From contig NC_058095.1 in assembly GCF_020171115.1 (NCBI RefSeq), forward strand, positions 81,458,001-81,522,000: DNA of 64,000 bases, given 5' to 3'. Below the pieces are notes generated by a model. It did no database searches and was not told the DNA's origin. It saw only the letters and a list, made by a program, of their open reading frames with translations. This DNA is from Neogale vison (taxonomy: Eukaryota; Chordata; Mammalia; Carnivora; Mustelidae). Shown here one piece after another: positions 20,503-33,014 of the stretch (within the stretch, counting starts at the first letter, position 1; each line of letters starts with the position of its first letter). Made by a program: the position numbers and the translations under genes.

Positions 20503-21589
20503 GGGGGACAAGATGGCGGCGTACTAGGAAGAGGCGTCTTTTCACCTGGTACCCCAAAGTGAGCGGATTACCTACCAAAGAACTCCGATCACCCATGAAA
20601 TCAGCCTGAGATCACAATTATACACGTCTGGATCTCTACAGGGGCAGAAGACGCCAGTGAGCAGGTAAAGCGGAAAGGGAACAGCGGACTGATATCAGAA
20701 GATAAACTAAAGGGGGAGGGAGCCCCAGAGGCGACCGGTGGGAAAGTAATACCCCAATACGAGCGAGAGTGCCCTGCGTCTGGGGACCAGCATTAACTTG
20801 GAGACTGGTTGAAAGCACTCCAAAAGAGCAAAGGATCGCGGGGGAAAATTGTGGGAATCGGGGCGGCTAGGGACAGGGGCTTAAGTCCCCGGTCCCAGAC
20901 GGCCTCCCCGGCGCAGAGGCTGAGAGAGTGCTGCGGAAAAACCAGCTCCTGGTCCCTAAGCCGTCAGCGTGCCCCAGAGCGCGGGCGTTCCTGCTCCTGG
21001 GAGGGGATGGAGCTGCACCGGACTGCAGAACGCTCACTAGCCCTACCACAAAGCTTGAGATGCGCACGCACGTCCCTCCAGCTCTCCGGGGTTTCTAAGG
21101 CCCGGGGGCGCTTCTTGACCCGCGCCATTGTTTCAAAGTGTAAGCCGCGCTCGCGCGAAACTCTTCCCCAGACAGAGGCGCACAAAAGCCCATCCTGCAG
21201 CTTACGGACCAGCGCCCCGTTCTCAGTGCCCCAGATGCGCGCCCGACCCACAGCCGCCTCTGAAAAGAGGGGCGCGCAAGCCGGGCACTCCCAGCCCGGG
21301 CCAGCGGCAAAATCTCAGTGTGCGATCGCTGCTTGGAACTTCTCTGGCGGTCAGGAGCTCCCAGACAGCCGCCACTACCTTGGCTTTGGAGAAGAGCAAA
21401 AGATCCTGCGCCCCCAGAGTCTTTAACTTGGAACCTGCACTGCCAGCGTGCAAGGGGGAATTTATTCAGCTTCTGCACCCAGACTGAGGCTTCTCTATGA
21501 GACGGAGATCAGGAAGTGTTCCAGGGTGCACCTTGACTGCACCAGAGTTGATACATCCAGCTACATCTGTTCAGACTTCTCCCACCAAA
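20503..21589 (+). promoter_or_regulatory. Short (spliced-form) 5'UTR of L1 #2
   Basis: GC-rich L1 promoter region. The first 1011 bp match the outer part of the 5'UTRs of A and D. Then GAGATCAGG joins directly to AAGTGTTCC at 21513/21514, and 76 bp lead to the ORF1 ATG at 21590. The ~1.05-kb GT...AG block present in A, D and E is absent. Confidence 0.85.
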
Positions 21590-22492
21590 ATGACTAGGAG
21601 GAGGAATGCCGAACAGAAGAAAAATACAGAGGATGGACCTTCTGCAATAGAGCTAACGGCTATCAACATAGACAATATGTCGGAAAGAGAATTCAGGCTA
21701 ACAATTGTCCAGGCAATAGCTAGGTTGGAGAAAGCCATGGATGACCAAACAGAATTGATTAGGGCCGAACTGAATGCGACCAGACAGGATGTTCACAATG
21801 TTAGGGGGGAGCTTAAAGCTACCAGGGAGGAGGTCCACAATGCTCTCAATGAGTTCCAATCCTATCTAAACTCTCTCAATGCTAGGGGAACTGAGACAGA
21901 AGATATAATTAGTGATCTGGAAGACAAACAGATAGAGAGAAAGGTCAGGAGGAAGCCTGGAACAAACAGCTTAGATCCCAAAAAGCAGAATCAGGGAAGT
22001 AAATGATGCCATGAAGCGTTCCAACGTCAGAATTATTGGAATTCCTGAAGGGGAGGAGAAAGAAAGAAGTCTAGAAGATATCGTGGAACAAGTCCTTCAT
22101 GATAATTATCCGAATCTCGCGAATGAAACCAGCGTTCATGTACTAGAGGCTGAACGGTCTCCACCCAAGATTATACACTCCAAAAAAAATCACGACAACT
22201 GATAGTCAAATTGAGAAATTATAATTGTAGGTATAATCTCTTGAAAGCTGCCAGGGCAAAGAGGCTCCTTACTTACAGAGGGAAGCCCATCAGAATAATG
22301 TCAGACCTGTCCACAGAGACCTGGCAAGCCAGAAGAGGCTGGCAAGATATATTCAGGGCACTAAATGAGAAGAACATGCAGCCAAGAATACTTTATCCAG
22401 CAAGAATGACATTCAAAATGGATGGAGAGATAAAGAGTTTCCAAGACCGGCAAGGCTTAAAAGACTATGCAACCACCAAGCCGACACTGTAG
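21590..22492 (+). pseudogene. L1 #2 ORF1 (frameshifted)
   Basis: The ATG at 21590 starts MTRRRNAEQKK. The frame is lost near 21940-21990 (KAWNKQ region), reappears at 22011 (MKRSNVRIIGIPEGEE), shifts again near 22195, and continues 22211-22492 with STETWQARRGWQDIFRALNE. It ends early at a TAG (22490-22492) where relatives read CAG (LQEILRG). The RNA-binding domains are recognisable, but no intact protein can be made. Confidence 0.9.
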
Positions 22493-22595
22493 GACATATT
22501 AAGGGGAGTTCTATAAAAGAGGAAAAATCCCAAGAATAGCATTGAACAGAAATATAGAGACAGTCTACAGAAAGAAAGACTTCAAAGGTAACTCG

Positions 22596-25500
22596 ATGTC
22601 AATAAAAACGTATCTATCAATAATCACTCTCAATGTGAATGGCCTAAATGCACCCATAAAATGGCACAGGGTTGCAGATTGGATCAAACGACAGGACCCA
22701 TCCATATGCTGTCTACAAGAGACCCATTTTGAACCTAAAGATACATGCAGACTGAAAGTGAAGGGGTGGAGAAGCATCTTTCATGCCAATGGGACTCAAA
22801 AGAAGGCTGGGGTAGCGATTCTCATATCAGATAAATTAGATTTCAAACTAAAGACTATAGTCAGAGATACAGAAGGACACTACCTAATCCTTAAAGGGAC
22901 TATCCACCAAGATGATCTAACAATTGTAAATATTTATGCTCCCAATATGGGAGCAGCCAATTACTTAAGAAAACTGTTAATCAAGATAAAGAGTCATATT
23001 GATATGAATACACTAATCGTAGGAGATCTTAACACGCCTCTTTCAGAACTAGACAGATCATCGAAGCAGAAAATCAATAAAGAAACAAGAGCATTGAATG
23101 ACACATTGGACCAGATGGACCTCATAGATATATACAGAACATTCCACCCTTAAACAATAGAATACTCATTCTTCTCAAGTGCACACGGAACCTTCTCCAG
23201 AATAGACCACATACTGGGTCACAAATCAGGACTCAACCGATACCAAAAGACTGAGATGATTCCCTGCATATTCTCAGATCACAATTCTTTGAAACTGGAG
23301 CTCAATCACAAGGTAAAGTTCCGAAGGAACCTAAACACCTGGAAGCTAAAGAACACCTTGCTTAACAATGCTTGGATCAACCAGGAGATCAAAGAAGAAC
23401 TGAAACAATTCATGGAAACCAATGAGAATGAAGACACTTCGGTCCAAAACCTATGGGATACAGCAAAGGCGGTCCTAAGGGGAAAATATATAGCCATCCA
23501 AGCCTTGCTCAAAATAATTGAAAAATGCAGAACACACCAGATGTCTCTACACCTTAAAGAACTGGAGGATCAACAACAAATCAAACCAACTCCACACATA
23601 AGAAGGGAAATCATCAAGATTAGAGCTGAGATCAATGAGGGAGAAACCAGAGATACAGTAGAACGTATCACTGAAACTAGAAGCTGGTTTTTTGAAAGAA
23701 TGAATAAGATTGATAAGCCACTGGCTACACTAATCTGAAAGAAAAGAGAGAAATCCCAAATTCATAAAATTATGAATGAAAAGGGAGAGATCACAACTAA
23801 CGCCAAGGAGTAGAAACAATCATCAGAAGTTATTACGAACAGTTATATGCCAATAAGCTTAGCAACCTAGATGAAATGGATGCATTCCTGGAAAAATATA
23901 AACTACCAAAATTGAACCAGGAAGAAATCGACAACCTGAATAGACCGATACCTAATAACGAGATTGAAGCAGTGATCAAAAACCTCCCAAAAAATAAGAG
24001 CCCAGGACCTGACGGATTCCCTGCGGAATTCTACCAAACCTTCCAAGAAGAAATAACACCTATTCTCCTGAAGCTGTTTCAAAAAATTGAAGCAGAAGGA
24101 AAACTTCCAGACTTTTCTATGAAGCCAGCATTACCCCGATCCCCAAACCAGGCAAGGACCATACCAAAAAGGAGAATTTCAGACCAATATCACTGATGAA
24201 TATGGATGCTAAGATTCTCAACAAGATCCTAGCCAACAGGATCCAACAACACATTAAAAAGATTATCCACCATTATCAGGTGGGATTCATCCCTGGGCTA
24301 CAAGGATGGTTCAACATTCGTAAATCAATCAATGTGATACAACAAATTAATATGAGAAGAGAGAAGAACCACACGGTCCTCTCAATTGATGCAGAAAACA
24401 CATTTGACAAAATCCAACATCCATTCCTGATTAAAACGCTTCAAAGTATAGGGATAGAGGGAACATTCCTGAACCTCATCAAATCATCTATGAAAGACCC
24501 ACAGCAAATATCATCCTCAATGGGAAAAAGCTTGCAGCCTTCCCATTGAGATCAGGAACAAGACAAGGATGCCCCCTTTCACCACTCTTGTTCAACATAG
24601 TATTAGAAGTCCTAGCAACAGCAATCAGACAACAGAGAGAAATAAAAGGTATCCAAATTGGTAATGAAGAAGTCAAACTCTCTGTCTTCGCAGATGACAT
24701 GATTCTTTATATGGAAAACCCAAAAGACTCCACCCCCAAACTACTAGAACTCATACAGCAATTCAGCAGTGTGGCAGGATACAAGTCAATGTGCAGAAAT
24801 CAGTGGCTTTCTTATACACTAACAATGAAAATACGGAAAGGCAAATTAGAGAATCGATTCCATTTACTATAGCACCAAGAACCATAAGATACCTGGGAAT
24901 AAACCTAACTAAAGAGGTAAAGGATCTATACTTGAGGAACTATAGAACACTCATGAAAGAAATTGAAGAAGACACAAAAAGATGGAAGACCATTCCATGC
25001 TCTTGGATCGGAAGAATAAACATTGTCAAAATGTCTATACTGCCTAGAGCAATCTATACTTTTAATGCCATTCCGATCAAAATTCCATCGGCATTCTTCA
25101 AAGAGCTGGAGCAAATTATCCTAAAATTTGTATGGAATCAGAAGAGACCCCGAATCGCTAAGGAAATGTGGCAAAACAAAAATAAAGCTGGTGGCATCAC
25201 CTTACCTGATTTCAAGCTTTATTACAAAGCTGTGATCACCAAGACAGCATGGTACTGGCATCAAAACAGACACATAGACCAGTGGAACAGAGTAGAGAGC
25301 CCTGATATGGACCCTCAACTCTATGGTCAATTAATCTTCGACAAAACAGGAAAAAATATACAGTGGAAAAAAGTCAGTCTCTTCAATAAATGGTGCTGGG
25401 AAAACTGGACAGCTATATGTAGAAGAATGAATCTCGACCATTCTCTTACACCGTAGACAAAGATAAACTCAAAATGGATAAAAGACCTAACGTGAGACAG

Positions 25501-26414
25501 CAATCCATCAGAATCCTAGAGGAGAACATAGGCAGTAATCTCTTTGATATCAGCCACAGCAACTTCTTTCAAGACACGTCTCCAAAGGCAAAGGAAACAA
25601 AAGCGAAAATAAACTTTTGGGACTTCATCAAAATCAAAAGCTTCTGCACAGCAAAGGAAACAGTCAAAAAAATAAAGAGGCAACCCACGGAATGGGAGAA
25701 GATATTTGCAAATGACAGTACAGACAAAAGGTTGATATCCAGGATCTATAATGAACTCCTCAAACTCAACCCACACGAAACAGACAAACACATCAAAAAA
25801 TGGGCAGAAGATATGAACAGACACTTCTCCAATCAAGACATACAAATGGCTATCAGACACATGAAAAAATGCTCATCATCATTAGCCCTCAGGGAGATTC
25901 AAATTAAAACCACATTGAGATATCACCTTACACCAGTTAGAATGGCCAAAATTAACAAAACAGGAAACAACATGTGTTGGAGAGGATGTGGAGAAAGGGG
26001 AACCCTCTTACACTGTTGGTGGGAATGCAAGTTGGTGCAGCCTCTTTGAGAACAGTGTGGAGATTCCTCAAGAAATTAAAAATAGAGCTTCCCTACGACC
26101 CTGCAATTGCACTCCTGGGTATTTACCCCAAAGATACAGATGTCGTGAAAAGAAGGGCCATCTGTACCCCAATGTTTATAGCAGCAATGGCCACAGTCGC
26201 CAAACTATGGAAAGAACCAAGATGCCCTTCAACGGATGAATGGATAAGGAAGATGTGGTCCATATACACTATGGAGTATTATGCCTCCATCAGAAAGGAC
26301 GAATATCCAACTTTTGTAGCAACATGGACGGGACTAGAAGAGATTAGGCTGAGTGAAATCAGTCAAGCAGAGAGAGTCAATTATCATATGGTTTCACTCA
26401 TTTGTGGAGCATGA
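22596..26414 (+). pseudogene. L1 #2 ORF2 (multiple stops and frameshifts)
   Basis: It starts at the ATG at 22596 (MSIKTYLSIITLNVNGLN). The first stop is TAA at 23151-23153, within the endonuclease domain (after IYRTFHP). Later disruptions lie near 23737 (TGA), 23810, 24112, 24480, 24785, 25455 and 26045. Motifs still visible: LQETHFEPKD, VGDLNTPLSEL, FSDHNSLKLEL, GPDGFPAEFYQTF, GTRQGCPLSPLLF, FADDMILYME, and the Cys motif CWRGCGERGTLLHCWWEC. Inactive. Confidence 0.92.
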
Positions 26415-26657
26415 CCAATAGCATGGAGGACAAGGGGCGTTAGAGAGGAGTAGGGAATTTGGGTAAATTGAAAGGGGAGGTGAACCTTGAAAGACTATGG
26501 ACTCTGAAAAACAGTCTGAGAGGATTGAAGTGGCGGGGGGGTGGGAGGTTGGTGTACCAGGTGGTGGGTATTATAGAGGTCCCAGCTTGCATGGAGGACT
26601 GGGTGTGGTGAAAAAATAATGAATATTGTTTTTGTGAAAATAAATAAATTGGGGGAA

Positions 26658-26674
26658 AAAAAACCAGCTTCTAG
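26658..26674. repeat. Right target-site duplication of L1 #2
   Basis: AAAAAACCAGCTTCTAG, equal to 20486-20502. ORF2 of element D resumes directly after it on the minus strand. Confidence 0.95.
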
Positions 26675-27755
26675 TTTCATTGATACGTTCTACTGTATCT
26701 CTCCTTTCTCCCTCATCGATCTCAGCTCTAATCTTGATGATTTCCCTTCTTATGTGTGGAGTTGGTTTGATTTGTTGTTGCTTCTCCAGTTTTTTAAGGT
26801 GTAGAGACAGCTGCTGTTTGCTGGATTTTTCTATTTTTTTGAGGGAGGCTTGGATGGCTATGTATTATCCCCTTAGGACCGCCTTTGCTGTATCCCATAA
26901 GTTTTGGACCGAAGTGTCTTCATTTTCATTGGTTTCCATGAATTGTTTCAGTTCTTCTTTGATCTCCTGGTTGATCCAAGCTTTCTTAAGCAAGGTGGTC
27001 TTTAGCTTCCAGGTGTTTGAGTTCCTTCTGAACTTTTCCTTTTGATTGTGTGCCAGTTTTAAAGCATTGTGATCTGAGAATATGCAGGGAATCATCTCAG
27101 TCTTTTGGTATCGGTGGAGTCCTGATTTGTGACCCAGTATGTGGTCTATTCTGGAGAAGGTTCCATGTGCACCTGAGAAGAATGAGTATTCTGTTGTTTT
27201 AGGGTGGAATGTTCTGTATGTATCTATGAGGTCCATCTGGTCCAATGTGTCATTCAATGTTCTTGTTTCTTTATTGATTTTCTGCCTCGATAATCTGTCT
27301 AATTCTGAGAGAGGCATGTTAAGATCTCCTACAATTAGTTTATTCATATAAATATGCCTCTTTATCTTGATTAACAGTTTTCTTAAGTAATTGGCTGCTC
27401 CCATATTGGGAGCATAAATATTTACAATTGTTAGATCATCTTGGTGGATAGTACCTTTAAGGATTATGTAGTGACCTTCTGTATCTCTAACTACAGTTAT
27501 TAGTTTGAAGTCTAATTTATCTTATATGAGAATCACTACCCCGGCAATCTTTTGAGGCCCACTGGCATGAAAGATGCTTCTCCATCCCTTCACTTTCAGT
27601 CTGCGTGTATCTTTAGGTTCAAAATGGGTCTCTTGTAGACAACATATGGATGGGTCCTGTCGTTTCATCCAATCTGCAACCCTGTGCCATTTTATGGGTG
27701 CATTTAAGCCATTCACATTGAGAGTGATTATTGATAGATACGTTTTTATTGACAT
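26675..27755 (-). pseudogene. L1 D ORF2, 5' part (endonuclease domain)
   Basis: On the minus strand this starts at the ATG at 27755 (MSIKTYLSIITLNVNGLN) and contains CCLQETHFEPKDTRR, IVGDLNMPLSELDRLS and FSDHNALKLAHN. The frame is broken near 27520-27410 and again toward 26865. It joins the 3' part at 20502 across element #2. Confidence 0.88.
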
Positions 27756-27814
27756 CGAGTTACCTTTGAAGTCTTTCTTTCTGTACACTGTCTCTATATT
27801 TCTGTTCAATGCTA

Positions 27815-28765
27815 TTCTTGGGATTTTTCCTCTTTTATAGAACCCCCCTTAATATTTTCCGGAAGTATCGGCTTGGTGGTTGCATAGTCATTTAAGCCTT
27901 GCCGATCTTGAAAACTCTTTATCTCTCGATCCATTTTGAATGTCATTCTTGCTGGATAAAGTATTCTTGGCTGCATGTTCTTCTCTTTTAGTGCCTTGAA
28001 TATATCTTGCCAGCCTCTTCTGGCTTGCCAGGTCTCTGTGGACAGATCTGACGTTATTCTGATGGGCTTCCCTCTGTAAGTAAGGAGCCTTTTTGCCCTG
28101 ACGGCTTTCAAGAGATTATACCTACAATTATAATTCCTCAATTTGATTATCAGGTGTCGTGATGTTTTTTTGGAATGTATAAGCTTGGGTGGAGACTGTT
28201 CAGCCTCTAGTACATGAACGCTGGTTCCATTAACGAGATTGGGAAAAATTTCATGAAGGACTTGTTCCACGATATCTTCTAGACTTCTTTCTTTCTCTTC
28301 CCCTTCAGGGATTCCAATAATTCTGACGTTGGAATATTTCATGGCATCATTTATTTACCTGATTCTGTTTTCGTGGTTTCTATGCTGTTTGTTCCAGGCT
28401 TCCTCCTGACCCTTTCTCTCTATCTGTTTGTCTTCCAGATCACTAATTCTATCTTCTGTCTCAGTTCCCCTAGCATTGAGAGAGTTTAGATTAGATTGGA
28501 ACTCATTGAGAGCATTGTGAACCTCCTCCCTGGTAGCTTTACGCTCCGTCCTAACATTGTGAACATCCTGTCTGGTCGCTTTCAGTTCGGCCCTAATCAA
28601 TTCTGTTTGGCCATCCATGGCTTTCTCCAACCTAGCTATTGTCTGCATAATTGTTAGCCTGAATTCTCTTTCCAATATATTGTCTATGTTGATAGCCGGT
28701 AGCTCTGTTGCAGAAGGTCCATCCTCTGTATTTTTCTTCTCTTGGGCATTACTCCTCCTAGTCAT
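27815..28765 (-). pseudogene. L1 D ORF1 (frameshifted)
   Basis: On the minus strand the ATG is at 28765 (MTRRSNAQEKKNTEDG). The coiled-coil part is open to about 28355, a frameshift follows, and the RNA-recognition and C-terminal part is open from 28342 (MKYSNVRIIGIPEGEE) to about 27815 with a mutated end. The two pieces together cover a normal ORF1p length of about 310 codons. Confidence 0.9.
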
Positions 28766-30893
28766 TTTGGTGGGAGATGACTGAACAGATGTAGCTGGAT
28801 GTATCAACAGTGGTGCAGTCATGGTTCACCTTGGAACACTTCTGAGCAGTCAGGATTCCCCACCCAAACAAGAGACAAAAGAAAAGAAAAAGAAAAAAAT
28901 GAAAAAAGTGAGAGAGAAAGAGAGAGAATAGAAAGGGAAGATGAAAAAGAAGGTTCTGCCCAGATGGGCCCCAAGGTAAGATTTATTAAGTAGACAAACA
29001 AAAAGAGATAAAAAGCCTGATACAAGTATATGACAAGAGAAATATATATATATATATATATGCAAATAAAGAAAGAACCTCATCTAAAAGAACCACAAGT
29101 GTAAAATTTATATGCTCTCAGGACAAACACAAAAAAAACAAAAACACCATTGGAAGAATATGGGAGAGTTCTTATAAATTCTCAGTGTGTGCGTGGAAGG
29201 TTGTTTTGATTCTTCCTGGATGTATCTTGATATCTTTGTTAAAGGACTCAACTTTCCTAAGATAAAGGGGATTAAAAATTGATTTACCTATAGGGGTAGT
29301 ATTGATTCGGGAAAGGGGATTACTTTGAAGTTTAACTCTATATGATTATTAGAGGATAAAAATAAAGAGGAATAAACTAGACTAAACTAAACTAAAATTT
29401 AAAAAAAGGAATTCAAAAAATAAAAATGCAAAATAAAAACATAGGTGTATGTATCAAAAAGTTCAGGTTAGAAAGGTATTATGGAATTTGATGTGCTGTA
29501 CAACTCGCTGTGATGGTAAATATTTTAAAAAATTACCTATGTGTAAAAAAAAAAAAAAAAAAGAACCGGAATAGTGGGAAAGAGTGAACAATACAAGTTT
29601 TCCTATGAAGTAGTGGTTGTTCTCTTGTAGTCCTTTTTTTTTCCTCTTTTTTTTTTCTTTCTTGGTTTGTTTTCTAGGGGAGGGGCCTTCCACGTGGGTT
29701 GTCAGTCAATGATGTTTTCTGAGTTAAGTCCTCCTGCCCCCCTCAAGGGGGTGGGCTCTGAGGAAACTGGGTTTTTTCAGGCTTTTGTTCTCTGGCAGTT
29801 TTTATGCTTGTTCACTTTTTTTTTTCTCTCACCTTGACCGCCTTTGATGGTTTTTGTAGTTTTAGAGGAAAACAAACTGCACTCTGATCTCCCTCTCAGA
29901 GAGAAGCCTCAGTCTGGGTGCAGAGCCTAAATAAGTTCCCCCTTGGGTGCTGGCAGAGCAGGCTCCAAGTTGCATACACTGGGGGCGCAGGATCTTTTGC
30001 TTGTACCCAGAGCCAAGTCATTGGCAGCTGTCTGGGAGCTCCTGACCGCCAGAGAGGTTCCAAGCAGCGATCGCACACTGAGATTTTCCCGCTGGCCCAG
30101 GCTGGGAGTGCCCGGCTTGTGCGCACCTCTTTCAGAGGCAGCTATGGGTCGCATGCACGACTCAGGCACTGAGAAGGGGGCGCAAGTCCATAAGCACCAG
30201 GCTGGACTTTTGCGCACCTCTGTCAGAGGAGATTTTGGGGTGTACGGCTTAGGCTTTGAAACAATGGCGTGGGTAAAAGAGCGCCGGCCGGGCCTTTGTA
30301 ACTCAGGGGAGCATGAGAGACATGTGTGTGTATCTCAAGCTTTGTGGTAGGGCTCGTGCGTTCTGCCAACCGGCGTGGCTCCCATCCCCTCACAGGAACT
30401 AGAACCCACGTATTCTCGGGCATGCTGGCAGCTTAGGGACCAGGAGCTGGTTTCTCTGCCACACTCTCTCTGCCTCAGCGCCGGGGAGGCTGTCCTGGGA
30501 CCTGGGACTTAAGCCCCTGTCCCTAACCACCCCGATTGCCACAATTTCCCCCCACGATCCTTTGCTCTTTTGGAGTGCTTTCAACCAGTCTCCAAGTTAA
30601 TGCTGGTCCCCAGACACAGGGCACTCTCACTCGTATTGGAGTATTACTTTCCAACAGGTCATCTCTGGTGACTCCCTCCCCCTTTTGTTTATCTTCCGAT
30701 ATCAGTCTGCCGTTCCCATTCCGCTTTACCTGCCCACTGGCGTCTTCTGCCCCTGTAGAGACCCAGACGTGTATAATTCTGATCTCAGGCTGATTTCATG
30801 GGTGATCGGAGTTCTTTGGTAGGTAATCAGCTCACTTTGGGGTACCGGCTGAAAAGGTGCCTCCTCCTACCCTCCGCCATCTTGTCCCCCCTT
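28766..30893 (-). promoter_or_regulatory. Long 5'UTR of L1 D, with intron-like segment
   Basis: This 2.1-kb 5'UTR is organised as in element A. The intron-like block is 29882-28842 (minus-sense AGA|GTGCAG ... TGCTCAG|AAGTG), about 1041 bp. It contains a (TA)n run at about 29042-29062, A- and T-runs near 29548 and 29636, and a purine-rich stretch near its 3' end that gives pyrimidines upstream of the AG in the sense direction. Confidence 0.75.
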
Positions 30894-30945
30894 GATAAAA
30901 AGCTTTTTAAAAGCAATGGAAACAGTCAATAAAACCAAAAAAGAA
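30894..30945 (+). mobile_element. Old L1 'I', last fragment
   Basis: After the right TSD of D, about 50 bp of I's ORF2 continue (AAGCAATGGAAACAGTCAATAAAACC, matching the region encoding KETVNKT). Similarity to L1 then stops near 30945 and unrelated sequence begins. The end of I is therefore missing or was removed by a later rearrangement. Confidence 0.75.
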
Positions 30946-32035
30946 GACAGATTACTGACCATGGCTTCTCCTACAGCTTCAGATCAAGTGGACTCCCCAT
31001 TGCCTAACCTTGTGATACGATCCCTCTTTTCCACACATGGTGTCTTGAGCAGGAAGCACAGCAACACTCTCCTACAATCTGAACTTGAGGGGTACCAAGT
31101 TTGGGGCTGGCAGAGGTACGGGGTCAAGCCTAGAGGAACCTGAGGGCTGTGGACAAATTATCTCTAGTGCCAAAGCCCTTGGATGAGGCTCTCTACATCC
31201 TGCAGCTTCCATGAGAAACCAATGTGCTTTGTAAAGGCCTTTCTTGCTCACACAAATTCAAGTGGTTCTTTCCGTTGCCACTAAAACTACATCTGGAACA
31301 CATGTCTGTAATCCACAGATCTGTGCTGTTCTTAGAGGTTTCTTCCTGAGAAGTTGTGGTCCAGCCTGGATGAACAGGGTGCAAGCTAAGAGGAGTTGCT
31401 TGGACTGCACCCCTCTGCTGGTGTGGAGCAAGGCCTCATTGCTCTAGTTTGAGTCTGAGTTATGGAGCACCAAGGGCTAGAGTGGCTGGAGTGTGTACCA
31501 GACAGGACCTCAGTTAGATGTGTTTCAGGACATGGTGCGGGGATGTTTGTGGGGGAGGACACATGAGAGGGGTGTGGCAAGGCTCTTTCCTGCTCTGTGG
31601 TCACTCCCAATACCCTGATGGACTCACTACTGGCTTTTCCTCCTCATGATTTCAGGTCTCATCTATACACTACGGAGTTCCTCCTTTCATAAGCAAGGCT
31701 GCCCCTTAATAAAGTGAGCATTGATAGAGGAGCCAACATCCAATCCTCCAAAAATGTGGTTAAAGTGTGTTCCAGAAAGGGTGCTTGTAAGAATAACTCC
31801 TAAAGGAAGAGATTTTGGCACAGACATATTTATTACTATTATTATGAGAGTCAAATAATTGGAAAAGTCTCAGTTGTTCAACAGATCGGGCTGCTGAGGG
31901 CTGTCATTGAAAATGCCCAAGGGGACAACAGCAACAGTGCCTGTCCACTGTGGGGGCACAGGCAGAACAAGAGCCCAGCCCTAAAACTCTCCCTGCCTAA
32001 CTCATATGCACACACAGACACACACAGACACAAAC

Positions 32036-32067
<32 letters not shown>

Positions 32068-32591
32068 TACACTGAGAGGGAAAATCATGGAGAAGGGACA
32101 CTATTTGTTATGGGCAATTATTTCTTGGTAGAAGGAATGTGTCTTATTTTCTTCATATTTCAATCATTATTTTACTAAGTAAACATAGTCTGGCTAAAAC
32201 TTAAAGAACTATTTACTTTATTACCTGACTTGTGGGAAATAAATGCAAAGAATTAAGATGATATTTTATTATTTTGATAATATGCCAATTAGAATAGTGT
32301 AATTGTGTCCTAACCAGGAATATAAAAGAATTTAAAGGTGTCTCATGGACCCAGACATTATTCTTGTGGTTTCTGCCTTTCAAGGCATCCGGATTTTAAA
32401 AACAAAACAAAACAAAAACAAAAAACTACCCCAGATAATAAAAAGCATTCATTTTGGGGTTTCCCATGATCTTTGTTCTTTCAAGGAATGTTTCTTTGTA
32501 ATAAGATACCAAAAAGAAAAAGAAAAAATCTATCTCTCTTACGTTCTGTAGCAGACATAGAAGGCCATGTTGTAGGATTGCAGGCACATGA
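30946..32591. other. No recognised gene or repeat except a CA run
   Basis: I see no protein family, RNA gene or known repeat in this 1.6 kb. The longest open frames are under 85 codons and show no recognisable motif. It contains the CA microsatellite at 32011-32069, an AAAAC-rich tract near 32398-32425, and A/T-rich sequence toward the L1 3' end at 32592. Confidence 0.5.
32011..32069. repeat. (CA)n microsatellite
   Basis: Imperfect CACACAGACACA units are followed by a pure CA run up to about 32067. Confidence 0.95.
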
Positions 32592-33008
32592 AAATACCCA
32601 ACTTTTGTATCAACATTGATGGGACTGGTTATGCTGAGTGAAATAAGTCAAGCAGAGTGAGTCAATTATCTTATGTTGCATCACCACTTCCTCATATCAG
32701 GGAGATCATATGATAGTTGTCTTTCTTATGGATTCACTTATTTGTGGAGCATCAGGAATAACACAGAGGACATGGGGAGATGGCGAGAAGGGTATTGGGG
32801 GAACTGGAGGGAGATACAAAGCATGAGAGACTGTGAACTCTGAGGGGCTAACTGAGGGTTTTGGAGGGGAGGGGATGGAAGGTTAGGTGAGCCTGGTGGT
32901 GGGTATTGTGGAGGGCAAGTATTGCATGGAGCACTGGGTGTGTTGCATAAAGAACGAATTCTGGAACACTGAAAAGAAATTAGAAAAATAAATAATTTTT
33001 TTAAAAGG
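32592..33008 (+). mobile_element. 5'-truncated L1 3' end with internal inverted piece
   Basis: The end of ORF2 (AAAATACCCAACTTTTGTAT, then GTGAAATAAGTCAAGCAGAG) leads into an L1 3'UTR with GGTGGTGGGTATTGTGGAGG and GGAGCACTGGGTGTGTTG, ending in ATAAATAA and an A-rich tail near 33008. At about 32672-32725 a ~54-bp block reads as the reverse complement of the L1 ORF2-end sequence of the #1 type (compare 13250-13302), placed exactly at the palindrome TATCATATGATA. The 3'UTR also lacks the young-family G-run. Confidence 0.85.
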
Positions 33009-33014
33009 AAGAAA

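Larger units (their letters stand above)
20503..26657 (+). mobile_element. Full-length L1 #2 (short 5'UTR form), 6.16 kb
   Basis: A complete plus-strand L1 lies within ORF2 of D, with a 17-bp TSD. The 5'UTR (20503-21589) lacks the intron-like segment, with the join at 21513/21514. ORF1 runs 21590-22492, ORF2 22596-26414, then 3'UTR and poly(A). Both ORFs carry several stops and frameshifts. It belongs to the same family as #3 and shares the same 5'UTR join, but has gathered many more mutations, so it is the older of the two. Confidence 0.95.
17521..30893 (-). mobile_element. Full-length L1 D (minus strand), split by L1 #2
   Basis: Reading on the minus strand: 5' end at about 30890 (minus-sense GGGACAAGATGGCGG), long 5'UTR to 28766, ORF1 28765 to about 27815, ORF2 from 27755, interrupted between 26675 and 20503 by element #2, then to about 17768. 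The 3'UTR and poly(T) run to 17521. Removing #2 and one TSD leaves an L1 of about 7.2 kb. It keeps the GT-AG intron-like 5'UTR segment. ORF1 and ORF2 each have several disabling changes. D inserted into ORF2 of element I (codons for IKIKS) and so postdates I. Confidence 0.93.

Noticed and set aside
28799..28993. Lys/Glu-rich frame (KEKEKNEKSERERERIERED), also near 420-560
   Set aside because: It is the purine-rich end of the intron-like 5'UTR segment read in the antisense direction; low complexity.
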